Shown piece by piece: positions 12,541-24,440 of a stretch of DNA of 64,000 bases. Positions within the stretch are counted from its first letter, which is position 1; each line of letters starts with the position of its first letter. Under the pieces are notes generated by a model, which saw only the letters and a list, made by a program, of their open reading frames with translations, was not told the origin of the DNA and made no database searches. Both the position numbers and the translations under genes were made by a program. Origin of the DNA: Ambrosia x helenae (Eukaryota > Streptophyta > Magnoliopsida > Asterales > Asteraceae); contig CM061226.1 of the NCBI GenBank assembly GCA_030844895.1, forward strand, positions 114,872,574-114,936,573, read 5' to 3'.

Positions 12541-12758
12541 TGATAACCTTTTCCAACAATATTATTCTCTTCTAACGTTGTTGGCATAAAAAACCCCAAT
12601 ACACACACTCCCCTTTCTACCACTAATCCTTGTGTTGTTCAATAATAATCGCTAAAGTGACGACGTTACTCTTAACCTAATTCACAATGTAAGTCATTTA
12701 TATGCTCAATTATGTTAGGATTTCGCTAGGTTTTGTTTTCTAATTTGTGTTTTCGATC

Positions 12759-12840
<82 letters not shown>

Positions 12841-12852
12841 CCTTTACAGTCA
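12541..12852 (+). promoter_or_regulatory. Leader of the DRD1-like gene with a 5'UTR intron
   Basis: A donor-like GTAAGT at about 12689 and an acceptor 'ctttacag' ending at 12849 suggest a 160-bp intron in the leader. It would be spliced three bases before the ATG at 12853. Most of this intron is an (AAT)n microsatellite. Transcript data would be needed to confirm the intron. Confidence 0.45.
12761..12840 (+). repeat. (AAT)n microsatellite, about 80 bp
   Basis: About 26 uninterrupted ATA/AAT triplets lie inside the presumed 5'UTR intron of the DRD1-like gene. If the intron were not spliced the repeat would read as polyasparagine upstream of the start, but no ATG in that frame supports translation as the normal product. 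Confidence 0.9.
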
Positions 12853-15800
12853 ATGGACATCGAAGACAGGATGAACACTCCTTACACCACAAGCTCTACA
12901 CCCTCTGGTACCTTTTCTCTCACACTATATATCTGTAGCCACGCATAATATTATTATGCATGGATTAGGTTTGTTTGTTTGGTTTTGTTTATTGGATCAT
13001 CACTTGATCAAAGCAGTGTTGTGATTTATAGTAATTATGTAGAAATGTTAAAACCCTAGAACGCTGTTAGGGTTTCAGAAATGGGAGTTTTGAGCGGTTT
13101 AATGCTATTTAGGGCGTCGAAGTGAATGAACTATAATGGCTGTCATATATCAGCTACAGATAGCTGTAGATATGAATTCAGATGTTGCAACTTGCAATGG
13201 TTATGTCGCTCTTGGTTTAAAAAAGCGCGCGTCTGCGCTTTTGGTAGCATAAGGCGCGCTTAAGCGTGAGGCGACCTAAGGCGCAAAGAGCTGCGCCTTG
13301 TGTGACATAAGGCGAGCTGTGTACATAAGCTGCGCCTCATGTATTTACCATATTTTTGTGTAGTACATTGTTGTGCAACACGCTTTACAGGTTGTAGATG
13401 TATATGCTTTCCATACATATATGGATCTTACTTGTCTCTAAATATTGGGTATGCTAGAAATCTATAGGAAAGATATAAAATATATATAACCTTTTGTGCC
13501 TCGGGTATGGAAATCGCTGTGGTTTTGCGCTTGACGCTTCGCCCCTCGCTTTAGACTTTGTTGCTTTTGTGCGCTTCTCGCTTTTTAAAACGTGGAGTTG
13601 TTGCTAGACTCATAATTTTACATAGAGCATCTTGCTTTAAACGATCTGTATGTTGTAATTATCAAGCATTTAATATTCAAATATTCGAAGACTGATTTAT
13701 AATGTGCATTGTTGGCTATAGTTGATTAGTTGGGATTAATGTTCTTTAAGAATTTAGCATGTCTTTGTTGATTATCTACTTTATAATTATGGCTTGTAAT
13801 CATAGCCAAGCGACAACATTTGCCAAAATCTGCCACTTAAACGTGTTAGAAGGGTAGAAAGTTATCACTTTTTCGTATGTTTATTTCAGGAACATTAACG
13901 GGACAGCTAATCAACACTGAAGAAAGTACATTTCCAAGCCCAGTGTACACTGCGTACGCATTTAATGCAAAGAAGGCTAAGAGAACTGTTGACCACACTA
14001 ATCCATTTGCCATTAGAGACTGGATGCAAGAGCTTGATTCAGCTAAATACGGGTCTGTTACAAAGGATATAGAAGATCTTATTTTGTTAAGAAAACAGAT
14101 GTTGATGCCTTCTTTTAGAAGGTTTCCCTCACTTGCGGCTGATTTAATGGAGACAAATCCTGTGAAAAATGAGGTTGCCACCACAAATCCTGTGAGGGAT
14201 ATTGTTATGCATGATGCTGGCAATGTTCATGATACAAATGCACCAGGTACTGTTGTAACTATCGAATCAGATGATGACGAACCTGCAATTGGGAGGCCTT
14301 TTCAACCATATCGAGACGTGGTCTTAAATAAGCCTGAAGGGCAGTTTTCATTGAAACAATTTTTGGTAAGTTGTCACAACTTTTTGGTTAATTTCAATGA
14401 AGATCTGGTATAACCTTTCAAGTAATTGTGATGCAATTGCGAACTATTACTGATAAAGATGTATGACATGCTTGCCTGTAGAAGTGGCCAGGGTGCACTG
14501 GTAAGATGTCAAAACAGGCCAGGTCGGGTCGACCCACTTCCCATTTTGTTTGAGTATTCTGTTTTTATTAATAATTGTTATATCAAATATAATTAACTAA
14601 GTGTACTATTGAAATAGTAACTGAAACCTTTTGAATGAAGTGATTTTGATCGGAGGTGTTTGACCCATTTAATGTGTTTCACCTTTTGCCTAGTTTTTAA
14701 TTTTCTCATTCAACCTTTTGGAGATAAAATTTATAGCCTAATGCAACCTATTTTTTTGGTGAGCTGGCTGAAATTACCACCATCTTTATGTACTGATTTG
14801 CAAAATCATTTTTGTTTCTTATTTAGCTTGACCGAGATAGTCAAACAGGTGGCATAGGGTTCTGATTTGATTTAATATTATTGCATTTTTATATGATGTT
14901 TCGGTTTCATCATCATGCAGGAGGGAGAAATTTTCCAAGGTCAATCTTCAGGTGGGAGAGGAGTAGGAGGAGGTGGTGGTGGAGGTGGAGGTGGAGGTGG
15001 TGGAAGCGGTGGTGGACGAGGGAGGGGAAGAGGGAAAGGGAAAGGAAGAGAAAAAGTTGCAGAAGAAAAACAAACAAATATAGTTGGCTCAACAAATATA
15101 GAAGACAAGAATGTCAATGGAGATGCAGATGTTGAAAGGAAGCATGATAAAGGTGAATATGTCGGTGGCGATTCTGATTCAGATATGGAAGGAAATGATT
15201 CACATTCTGATGCCAACATTGATGGCTTAGCTGACATATGGCAAGAAATGAACTTTGGATTAGAGTCCTCGAAGGTACACATATTCTTTATTTGATATTA
15301 CTTATGTGCATGCTCACATGCCATGTTATTAAATTCAAAGACAATCTATGAGGATACATCATGCACAAACAAAAGAATGAGAAAAATGTTTGAACAAAGG
15401 TTTAGTTCATTGATACATGTATTAGATGTGGCATTTACTACCAAAAATTAAAAAAAAAAAAAAAAACCCTGTCAATAGGGGTATATTTTTATGGTAATGA
15501 GTCAAATATGTAAACTATAAAAAGCCATCTGAAATGAATTGTTCAAATGAGTTGAACACATTAAACAAGTTAATAATCACGTAACGTGTATTCAGAGTTC
15601 AGACGCTTACCAAATCATTTTACTTGCAAAAATAACATTATTGTTAATTTCTTTGTCTTTAGTAATATACTTATTGTACCTACATTTTACTACGCATGTT
15701 ATTTACAAAATTCGAGAAAAAGTGGACATGTGTGCTGACAGGTCCGTCCAGCTTGACCCGTTTTGACCTGTACATAAACACAAACATTTTTTTACCCAAA

Positions 15801-18284
15801 CTGTATTATCTGTTTTTATGAAGTTATGACCGCCCTTCCTCAACCTCATGGCATTCAGATGTCAGCACACTGTTACTTCACATAGATCCTTGAGATGTGA
15901 AATGTGCCAAGCCTTTTAGCTTTAAAAAAAAATATTTTGTAGCAAGACCCTTTGAAGTTCCTTAATGGTTGATTTGCTTTGCATCAAAACTGATTTTGTA
16001 CTTGGTTTGATTTTCGTGTAAATTTGTGGCACTAGAAAGTTTTCATTGACCATGGTCAAAGACTCAGAGTTACTTCTGCTCTAAGTTCAAGAGGTGTAAT
16101 TTTCTTTTATCTAATTATCTCTGTCAGGATGATATGGACCATTCAGTCACCGAACATGCAAAGGTAGATGAAGAATGTGACCATTCATATATATTGAAAG
16201 ATGATATCGGTTACGTGTGCCGTGTCTGTGGGGTAGTTGAACGGAGTATTGATACCATTATTGAGTTTCAGCGCCCAAAGGTACATCCTGTTTCTTCATT
16301 TAGACATTTACTATGGTTCAGCATATGCAATCTATCTATATTTATTTATCTATCTATAAAATTTATTTGATTTATTGGATAATTTTCCATTCCTAAATAT
16401 ATGGCACATACCTATGTTCACATATAGCGTATGAGATTATAATGTTGTATTTTGTTCGAATTCAGAGCTCAAAGAGTACGAGGACTTATTATAATGAAGG
16501 CCGATCTGATAAATCAGGAGAGACATCTGGTGCTGTTCTTGATGGAGTGAAAACTCCAGGACAAGATTTCTCTGTGGTAGAAGTATCTGCTCATCCTAGG
16601 CATAAAAAGCAAATGAAGCCCCATCAAATTGAAGGCTTTAATTTCCTCCTCAGTAACTTAGTTTCTGACAATCCAGGTGGCTGCATCCTGGCCCATGCTC
16701 CAGGATCCGGGAAAACGTTCATGCTCATTAGTTTTATCCAAAGTTTTATGGCAAAATATCCAGATGCAAGACCTCTTGTGGTTCTACCAAGAGGTATTCT
16801 AGCCACTTGGAAGAAAGAATTCAAAAGGTGGCAAGTTGAAGACATACCCCTCTTTGACTGTTTATTCCCAAAAAGCTGATAACCGAACTCAACAACTTGA
16901 AGTGCTCAAACAATGGCCAACACGAGGTCCATACTGTTTCTTGGCTACAAACAGTTCTCCACAATAGTGTGTGACAATGACAGAAGCTCGTTTTCCGCCA
17001 CCTGTCAGGAAATACTGTTGACATTCCCATCACTTGTGATATTAGATGAAGGCACACTCCAAGAAACAAGGACACTGATGTTTTTACATCTGTTGAAAAG
17101 GTTCAAACTCCACGAAAAGTGGTTCTTTCCGGAACGCTCTACCAAAATCACGTGAGTGAGGTCTTCAATATCTTGAACCTTGTTCGACCGAGGTTTTTGA
17201 AAATTGATGATTCTAAAACAATAAAAAGACGTATTTTGAGTAGAGTATCAATAGAAACCCGAAGAAAGCTCTACAAGAAGAACAGTGACAACGACTTTTG
17301 TGAGCTGGTTGAACATACATTACTTAAAGATGAGAATTTTAAAAGAAAGGTCACAGTTATTGAAGATCTACGGGAGATGACGAAAAATGTTCTTCACTAC
17401 TACAAAGGGGATTTCTTGGAGGAGCTTCCGGGCCTTGTGGATTTTTCTGTCTTTTTAAATCTTAGCCCGAGGCAAAAAAGGGAAGTTCGAGATTTGAAAA
17501 AGATGGGAGAAAGTTCAAAGTTAGTGCTGATGGTAGTGCCCTTTATGTCCACCCAGAACTCAAGTCTCTTGTAAAATCAGCAACTAATGACAAAAATGAT
17601 GACTATAAACCCAAAATTAACGCACTTTTGGAGAACCTGGATGAGAGAGAAGGGTGAAATCTAAGTTTTTTCTCAATCTACTGCGACTTTGTGAATCCAG
17701 TGGGGAAAAACTTCTTGTTTTTGGTAATTATCTTCTCCCCTTAAATTTCTTGCTAGAGTTGACCAAGAAAGTCAAAGGCTGGGTTGAGGGGAAGCAAATT
17801 TTTATGATATCCGGAGAGCATGACAATGATGAGCGTGAGGTGGCAATGGATACATTCAACAACTCTGCAGATGCCAAAGTGTTTTTCGGGTCAATAAAGG
17901 CTTGTGGGGAGGGTATATCATTAGTTGGAGCTTCTAGAATCATTATCTTGGATGTGCATTTAAACCCGTCTGTGACCCGTCAAGCAATAGGTCGGGCTTT
18001 TCGACCCGGGCAGGTGAGGAAGGTGTATACTTACAGATTAATCGCTGCAGCTTCTCCTGAAGAGAAAGATCATACCACATGTTTCAGAAAGGAGTCCATT
18101 GCAAAAATGTGGTTTGAGTGGAATGAGTACTGTGGGCGCAACGAATTTGAAATGGAGACGATTGATATCAAAGATTGCGGTGATGAGTTTTCTGCAAACT
18201 CCATGGTTGAATGAAGATGTAACTGCATTATCTAGAAGGTTAGTAAAGTTACTTTTGTCTGAAGTACAAAACGGGCGGGTCTAA
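12853..18284 (+). CDS. DRD1/CHR35-like SNF2 chromatin remodeller (six indels in last exon)
   Basis: DRD1-type proteins are nuclear SNF2 ATPases that help Pol V transcribe during RNA-directed DNA methylation. Exons are 12853-12907, 13890-14365, 14921-15274, 16128-16280 and 16466-18284, all with GT-AG borders and compatible phases, giving about 952 residues once indels are bridged. Exon 3 begins with a Gly/Arg-rich stretch, then an acidic one. Exon 4 encodes the conserved CRVCGVVE cysteine motif. The last exon has Walker A as APGSGKT, DEGH (broken by an indel), VVLSGTLYQNH, ACGEGISLVGASR and RQAIGRAFRPGQ. Indels: extra T near 16857-16862, missing G near 16911, missing C near 17052, missing A near 17510, missing G near 17653 and extra T near 18190. 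Without the last correction the protein would end at 18214. Homologues elsewhere are about 890 residues. The gene could be a pseudogene or suffer consensus errors. Confidence 0.85.
13205..13600. mobile_element. hAT-like MITE in intron 1 of the DRD1-like gene
   Basis: The left end GGTTTAAAAAAGCGCG faces a right end CGCTTTTTAAAAC. Between them lie clusters of AGGCGCG and GCGCCT motifs, typical of a widespread plant hAT MITE type. Flanks TGTCGCT and TGTTGCT may be a decayed 8-bp target duplication. Boundaries are approximate. Confidence 0.5.
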
Positions 18285-18961
18285 ATGGTTTGGGTAACGG
18301 ATCAAGATGATTATGGGTTGAAACAGGTTTTAGCATACAGTTGATTTCTTTTACTGAATTTCACATACAGTTGATTTTAAATTTAATTATAATAATAAGC
18401 CTTAATATTACAATGAGAATCTAATTTTTTAAATAAAACAAACCGGATAGGTTTTAGCATGTAAACACTTTGGGTGAGACTTTCCAGTTTCATCTCACCC
18501 ACTCGATCTGTTCAACCTGTTTTCATTGTAGCCCGACTCTATAAATTTTGACCCGTTTGAGGCTAAGTATGACCCAAATCAACTTGTTTAACCTCAAACG
18601 GGTCGAAATCGCCTTTATCTAATGCATCGTTGATTCATTTTTCACAAGAGTGACCTGTAGCTGATTTTACTTTCTCATGTGTTCTGTGTAGATCATAAAA
18701 GCTGAGGCGGCAACCCCTGTTGATATTTTTCTACTTTAGGAACGTTTGTTGTTGCTGTGGTGGGGTCTGTTTTGTAGGATGCAATGGTGGTACTGGTAAT
18801 TTAAGATGTCATATTTTGCTGGAAGTTTGTTTCATTTTTAGGGTTCACATGTTTGGTCTCCTGCTAATTCTGAAATAACAATGTTCATATTTGCTGATAA
18901 TATTTGAAATGAAATCATAATTTAGGCAGAAACACCTCAAAAACTTCTTTATTTGAACGGA
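18285..18961. other. 3' flank of the DRD1-like gene
   Basis: AT-rich sequence with scattered GACCCG/CGGGTC motifs of the kind left by decayed transposons. No gene or clear element end was seen. The 3' UTR probably lies in its first part. Confidence 0.4.
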
Positions 18962-19126
18962 CCTCCATCTAGATATGAGCATTTCGGTACTAAGTTTTGG
19001 TCAAAATCAGTACCGGGACCAGTATCTTTTTGTTTGGTAGCGATATTTTACCTTAAAATACCGATACTGTACCGTATGTTTTCGGTATCGGTATCAGTTT
19101 TGACGAAAATCGGTCCTACCTCCATC
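18962..19126. mobile_element. Short non-autonomous hAT-like element, 149 bp
   Basis: The body is 18970-19118. CCTCCATC is repeated exactly on both sides (18962-18969 and 19119-19126). Ends are TAG...CTA and the inside holds repeated GGTATCGG and CGATACTG type motifs. The terminal inverted repeats are weak beyond the first bases, so the class rests mostly on the 8-bp duplication. Confidence 0.55.
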
Positions 19127-19360
19127 TCCTCTATATTGATCCCTGTAAGCGGCATGGTGTTTCCCTCAACCCCGAGACCGGTACGGTTTGGTATCGGGCT
19201 TATCCCTACTTTTCACACCATACAACCCAATACCAAATTATAAAAAAGGGCCCCACCCACAACTCGTCCGGACCCGTCCGGTGGACAATACTCCTCCAAA
19301 CTCGTCCGGACCAGTCCGCTGTGCTCCCATTGTGGGTGCTCTTGCTCTAAGAATTATGTT

Positions 19361-19935
19361 CCATTTTTTATTTTTTGAATGACAACTTTCATAAAAACAA
19401 GTCCACAAAGCGGCTAGCCAAGGGCGAAACAACAAATTATACATCAAAAGCTATCCCTCTAGTCCAATCCAAAGATAATCCTATTCTTGACCCGTAAATA
19501 ACTATAAGATTTAATATCGCCACAAATTTTGTCAATTTTGCTCAGGATGTTGTTAGAAACCCAATTATTTCTCGCTTTCCAAAGCTCCAACACGCAACCA
19601 TGATTATGAGTTGAACAGTCCTTTTCTTAACAATCGAACCTTACATAAATTTTGGATGTTGCACCAAGAGCTTATACTATGATAAACGACTGAAGCTACC
19701 ATACATGATGTAAATAGGTGTTCCATCAATTCATTCGCTGACTTGCAAAGGGCACACACCGAAGGCCCGACCAGGATGCCACGGATTAGTAATAAATATA
19801 TTATCCAACATTGTTTTTGCAAAAACGAATAGAATTTTTTTAACTGTTTTTGTAAGAAAACAATTTTCTCTTTATCCCCCATCAACGTCTTGTATGATTC
19901 ACAAGTTATATGAGCATGTAACAAACAACACAAAA
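19361..19935 (-). mobile_element. 5'-truncated LINE fragment
   Basis: On the minus strand an open stretch (19933-19604) ends with a zf-RVT-like region: CALCKSANELMEHLFTSC followed by residues typical of LINE ORF2 C-termini. A T-rich run at 19361-19378 is the expected poly(A) tail on the opposite strand. The 5' end is lost and no duplication of the target is clear. Confidence 0.6.
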
Positions 19936-20194
19936 AACGCTAATGATTATGTATATAGTATTAGCTCTTATATATAAAATACAGAGCAACAAAAATTTTG
20001 TGAAAAAGTTGAATTTTAATTTATTTATTTATATTTGTACGGCAACTAAATTGTAAATACGTATATGCTGGTTAATTCTAATACAACATGCTCCCGACAA
20101 GATAATAATAATCTGAATTAATTATCAGTAGAGTTATAGAAGTACGGATAGTCTACAAATAAATGTTTTGAGCTAAAAAGTAACCATCGAGGAG

Positions 20195-20500
20195 TGACTT
20201 GTCTTTTTTTCTTTGTGTCCGTGACTTTCATTCATCTTTTTACGGTATAATTAGGTCACACCTGTTTTTTGGTAGGTCCGTCATCTTACATCCGGTCAGA
20301 CTATGTTTTCTTAATCAGGTTCGCGCTGGCATCGGTATGGGGCTTGGCGTTCCACAAGAACCTACCACGTCTGTTCTACCGTACTAGACGGGATGACAAC
20401 CGTTGTGCTCCCACAAGAAATATGTTCTTTAAGGTAACACTGGAGGATAAAACTCGTGTTGACTCGAACTCGAACTTGCGACCACAAGGATCTAGTTCTT
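20195..20500 (+). repeat. Dispersed repeat (copy A)
   Basis: This segment shares a core of about 33 bases, with a few mismatches, with the reverse complement of 32580-32860. The core includes GGTTCGCGCTGG and is followed in both by a GCGTTCC block. It has no clear ORF. The shared GACTTTCAT upstream of the core in both copies suggests a common element longer than the core. I do not recognise the family. Confidence 0.45.
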
Positions 20501-20544
20501 ATCTGTTGGGGAATAACCGTAACAAACGAACAAAAACGGATAAC

Positions 20545-20698
20545 AGAAATCTCTGAAGGCACCAATGGGGTGGTGGTCCATTGGCAAAGGCAAAGCCTTT
20601 AAAACACCTAGGTTGTGGAAGGTCTTGGGTTCAAGTCCCACAGACTACAGGATTTAAAAGAAATTAAACTTTCAAAAAAAAGAAATCTCTGAAGGCAC
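20545..20698 (+). mobile_element. tRNA-derived SINE with an 18-bp target duplication
   Basis: The body is 20563-20680. It has an A-box-like TGGTCCATTGG near 20575 and a B box GGGTTCAAGTCCC near 20628-20639, and ends in an A-rich tail. The 18-base sequence agaaatctctgaaggcac flanks it exactly at 20545-20562 and 20681-20698. These three signs together make a SINE insertion very likely, and the perfect flanks suggest it is fairly young. Confidence 0.88.
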
Positions 20699-21260
20699 AT
20701 GATCGCTTTCAGATTGAATCAATTCGACGGTTTCTATCGAATATTCAATCGGATACAATCAGAGATTGAGAATTTTCTATACGTTGTGATTGAGATTATG
20801 AAGAACCAGAGAGATTATGACCAAGAAGAAGAATACGTTCTGAAACAAATTGGGCCATTAACTGCCTTTTAGGCAGTTTTTCCAAGGTTTTCAAACTTAC
20901 CAAAATAGTCCCTCTATTTCTGAAAATTAATTTTTGGAGACATTTTTACCACAGTAATTTTAATGGAAATAATTTTTTTCCAAGCGACCCCAGCCAGGGG
21001 CTCTGCCCCTTGGACCCCGCCAGGGGCTGTCGCCCCTTGGACCCTGCTCTTAGAGGCGCTGCCCCCGTACCCTCGTTCCTTAGGGGTTTCGACCCTAAGT
21101 TCATAATAAATTCAAATAGGCGTGCACTCCGCACCACCATACCTATATGATGTATTATTATGAACATATTGGTCAAACAAGTCAATCCAATTACACTAAA
21201 ATATCCAACATTATCTTCATTGCTCGGACTTGAACTTTCTTTCTTTTTTAACAATGAACT
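20699..21260. other. Possible LTR-element remnant
   Basis: The flank into which the SINE inserted begins with TGTTGGGGAATAACCG near 20503. It contains a palindrome AACTGCC...GGCAGTT near 20860 and about three roughly 33-bp GC-rich units (20985-21085) with 'aggggct' and 'ccccttggacc'. This resembles plant copia LTR sequence, but no paired LTR was seen. Confidence 0.3.
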
Positions 21261-21388
21261 TTTTAACTTTTTTTAAGACCCTTACTTCCATTTTTATTTT
21301 GCGTTTGTAACGATTTAAACCCACAACCTCATAATTTTTTTTTAAAACTCGATTAATACGCAAATACATGTTAAAAGAAACTATTCAA

Positions 21389-22587
21389 TATATTTTAGAG
21401 TTAATTGCCATTTTCATCCCCGTGGTTTTGAATAAATTGCTTAATCAGTCCAAAATCAAAATTGTGTATTGTATTCGTTCCCAACGTTTCTTAAAATGTG
21501 CTAGTTTAGTCCAGAATCCTAACGATGTTAGATTTGATTGTTAACTTTGGACTGGTCTAGCAATTTCTCAAACCACGGGGACAAAAATGGCAATTCCACA
21601 TTTGTATTTTATTTTTCAGATTTTTAATTAAATAACTTTTTATACCTTTTTATCATTACATTTTCTCTCTCGTTCACTCACAATGACTTTCAAAAATATT
21701 AAAAAATAAATGGAGATGAACGAACAATTCCACATTTGTATTTTCTTTTTCATATTTTTGTACCTCTTTTAAAAAACTAAACAAAAGAATTATTATATTA
21801 TACAACATATACATATATAAGATCATTCACATCCCACACCCCATCTCTATCCATCAAATTACACTAAAAATCACAATATTTTCTCTCATTTTCAAATCAC
21901 AAAAACTAAACACTCTGATCGAAGGTGTAAAATAGTATTTTCCATTTTATTTGATTTTTCAATTTTTTTTATCATTACACCTGTGTTATATTCTCCTTTT
22001 ATTAAAAATTTTCCACCCTCACTAACCTCCATCAGCCCCCACCACCACCTCAGCTATTGACACAAATTGTAGAGAGATAGAGGGGGAGGTGGAGAGGGAG
22101 AGGGAGAGAGAGGGGGGGGGGGGAGCTGAAACATCACCAAAACCAAGAGAGAACGGATGAGAGAAAGGAGATAGGGGAGAGCCGGTGATCTCCGATGGTG
22201 GAGGTTGTAGCAACATGTTGTTTCTTTGTTCATCTGTATATTTGAGGGAACATTGTTTCTTTCCATTTATTTTTTAATATTTTTGAAAGTAGTTCTGAGT
22301 GAATGAGAGGAATGTAATGATAAAAATGTATAAAAAGTATTATTTAATTAAAAATACGAAAAAGAAAATACAAATATGGAATTGTCATTTTCGTCCTTGT
22401 GGTTTGAGAAATTGCTAGATTAGTCCAAAGTTAACAATCAAATTTAATGTGTTAGGATTTTGGACTAATCTAACACATTTTAAAAAAACGTTGGGGACAG
22501 ATATAACACACAGTTTTGATTTTGGACTGATCTAACAATTTCTTCAAAACCACATGGACGAAAATGGCAAACTAACTCTATATTTTA
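21389..22587. mobile_element. Mutator-like element with long terminal inverted repeats, 1181 bp
   Basis: The body is 21398-22578 and starts and ends GAGTTA...TAACTC. TATATTTTA is repeated exactly on both sides (21389-21397 and 22579-22587), the 9-bp duplication expected of Mutator-like elements. The arms run about 325 bp each (to about 21725 and from about 22255) at roughly 85 percent identity by eye. The centre is G/C-poor except for a GGGAGG-rich part near 22080-22120. No transposase is encoded. Confidence 0.8.
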
Positions 22588-22683
22588 TTATCAAAGAGCC
22601 TATGGCCCAATTGTACCAATGTATTGAATTGTATGTCTGCTAAGCGATAAACGTATAAGTCTTATTGTGGCAAATAATGTGAA

Positions 22684-22806
22684 TTTTTTTTTAACGGCAA
22701 ATTTCTACTTCTTGTAGGTCTTGAACATATGACATCCTCAACTTAGTTGCTTTTTAAAAACTTTGCTTCTACTATTGGGCCACCAAGCTTAATGGTCTAA
22801 TGTGAA
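22684..22806 (-). mobile_element. tRNA-derived SINE fragment
   Basis: Read on the minus strand it shows AAGCTTGGTGGCCCAATAG, an A-box-like motif, then about 40 bases later GTTCAAGACC, a B-box-like motif. The T run at 22686-22693 is the A tail on the other strand. Target duplications were not found. Confidence 0.5.
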
Positions 22807-24440
22807 CTTATAAGTAAGTTTAGGGATGTATGAGTTTGTCGTTTGAAATAGTGCCAATAGTTCATTTAGTTATAAGTGGGATGCCCGTGCGATGCGACGG
22901 GAACACAGTACTTAAAGGTTGAGTCGAGCTTGGCTAGCTCGAGCTTGACTTGCACTTCATACCGAGGTTCTTTGGGTTGACTCTAATTTAAAATAAATAT
23001 GGAATCTTAAACTCGAGCTCGGCTTGATCAAAAATCTAGTTGGTTTGCTTAACTTAATTTGATTAGACTTTACAACTAATTTACCATGAGGGTCAAACAT
23101 ACAAATTATTCTTGCCAAAATTCTAAAAATAAAACTTTTCCTAATTAGCCAAAGGACTAAGTATGCATATTACACAATTTATTAACTCTTGTACGGGCTT
23201 ATATATGCTAACGGACTCTTACATAGGTAATCTCTATTAATGTTTTGATTTAAACATAAGTTGATAATTACGTCAAAAACAAATAATGAACTCCGACATT
23301 TGCATTTTTGTTTAACAAAGAAGAAGCCGAGCCAATTTGGTTGAATGCCTGTTTATGTTTGCGTGAGATCCAGGCAGATGTTCAAACTATCCCACCTATG
23401 TCATATTTTGACCCAACGTGGGCTCGGTTACCTGTTGCGCCATCACCTGTAATGCAACCACTACATATGCTTACCATAGTATATCTAACCAATTATTATA
23501 GTTTATAAGTTGTAAAAAAAGGATGAAGATTATAAAACAGTTATAAGCTTTAGGAGTTAAAAAATTTATAAAAAAAATTAAGAGTAATGAGGGTTATAGT
23601 TGCTTTAAACTACGTTAATAAGATATACCAATATTAGATACAGTTAAACTTATGGACATTTTTAACATTTCTTTATATAAATAAAATATGAATTTTATTT
23701 GGTAATCTAAACCTAGATAAGCACTGTATATAGCTTTACATACATTTAGTATTGTCGTGTATTTATTATCGTTGTTTTGTTAACCTCTTCACTTCAATAT
23801 CAGTCTTTCTTTTCTTTTGTTCTTTGTACATGACATGATGAAGACAACGTATATAGGGAATTATAGTAACTTTTACTCGAAATAAATGTAAAAAATACAA
23901 AGAAAGTTAATGTATTTGGTTTTGTAACAATAACATGAAAGCTATCCATGTTGGTACATTATAATTCGAATGGATGTGAATTAGATTAGAGATTCAAATA
24001 ACATCAAACTACCGCAAATCGTCCTAGATGCTAGAGTTCGATCATCACCAACATACATGCGAAATCAAATAAAGAACAAGCTTAATCATATTACAAAACG
24101 AGAGTGTTTTTATTTGTGTTACATCACTTACATGTGTCATGATGCACGAATTTTCCAACATTGTCCACAATTTCCCCCGTAATACATTTCGCTTCACATC
24201 TTGCATGTTTCTCTTTTGAGCTATATTTTAATCAGGAATATGAGTTGTTAAAATTTATCGCGAGATGCTACCACTTCCCGTATTCTCAATGGTTATTCTT
24301 AGCAAAGAACAAAGATTATAGAGAGAAAGATAGGATGGAAAATGAGAGAGCTCTTTATCAATGAGTTATACCAAGTACAATAAGCCTCTATTTATAGGGA
24401 CATAACATTAATACAAACTTAATGGTATATGGGAGTTAGA
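22807..24440. other. AT-rich spacer, no gene recognised
   Basis: A hairpin CCCGT...ACGGG sits at about 22885-22904, and GAGCTTGG-type transposon remnants at 22920-23040. The longest open frames are under 70 codons and match nothing I know. Confidence 0.4.

Noticed and set aside
12733..12948. Polyasparagine protein
   Set aside because: The frame is the (AAT)n repeat read through. Donor and acceptor signals suggest it lies in a leader intron, and the real start is ATG at 12853.
22880..22910. Hairpin CCCGT...ACGGG as a Helitron end on the minus strand
   Set aside because: The following CTAA is about 15 bases away and not followed by T, so the terminal form does not fit well.
23308..23508. 66-codon open frame
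   Set aside because: No homologous family recognised, no splice context; length expected by chance.
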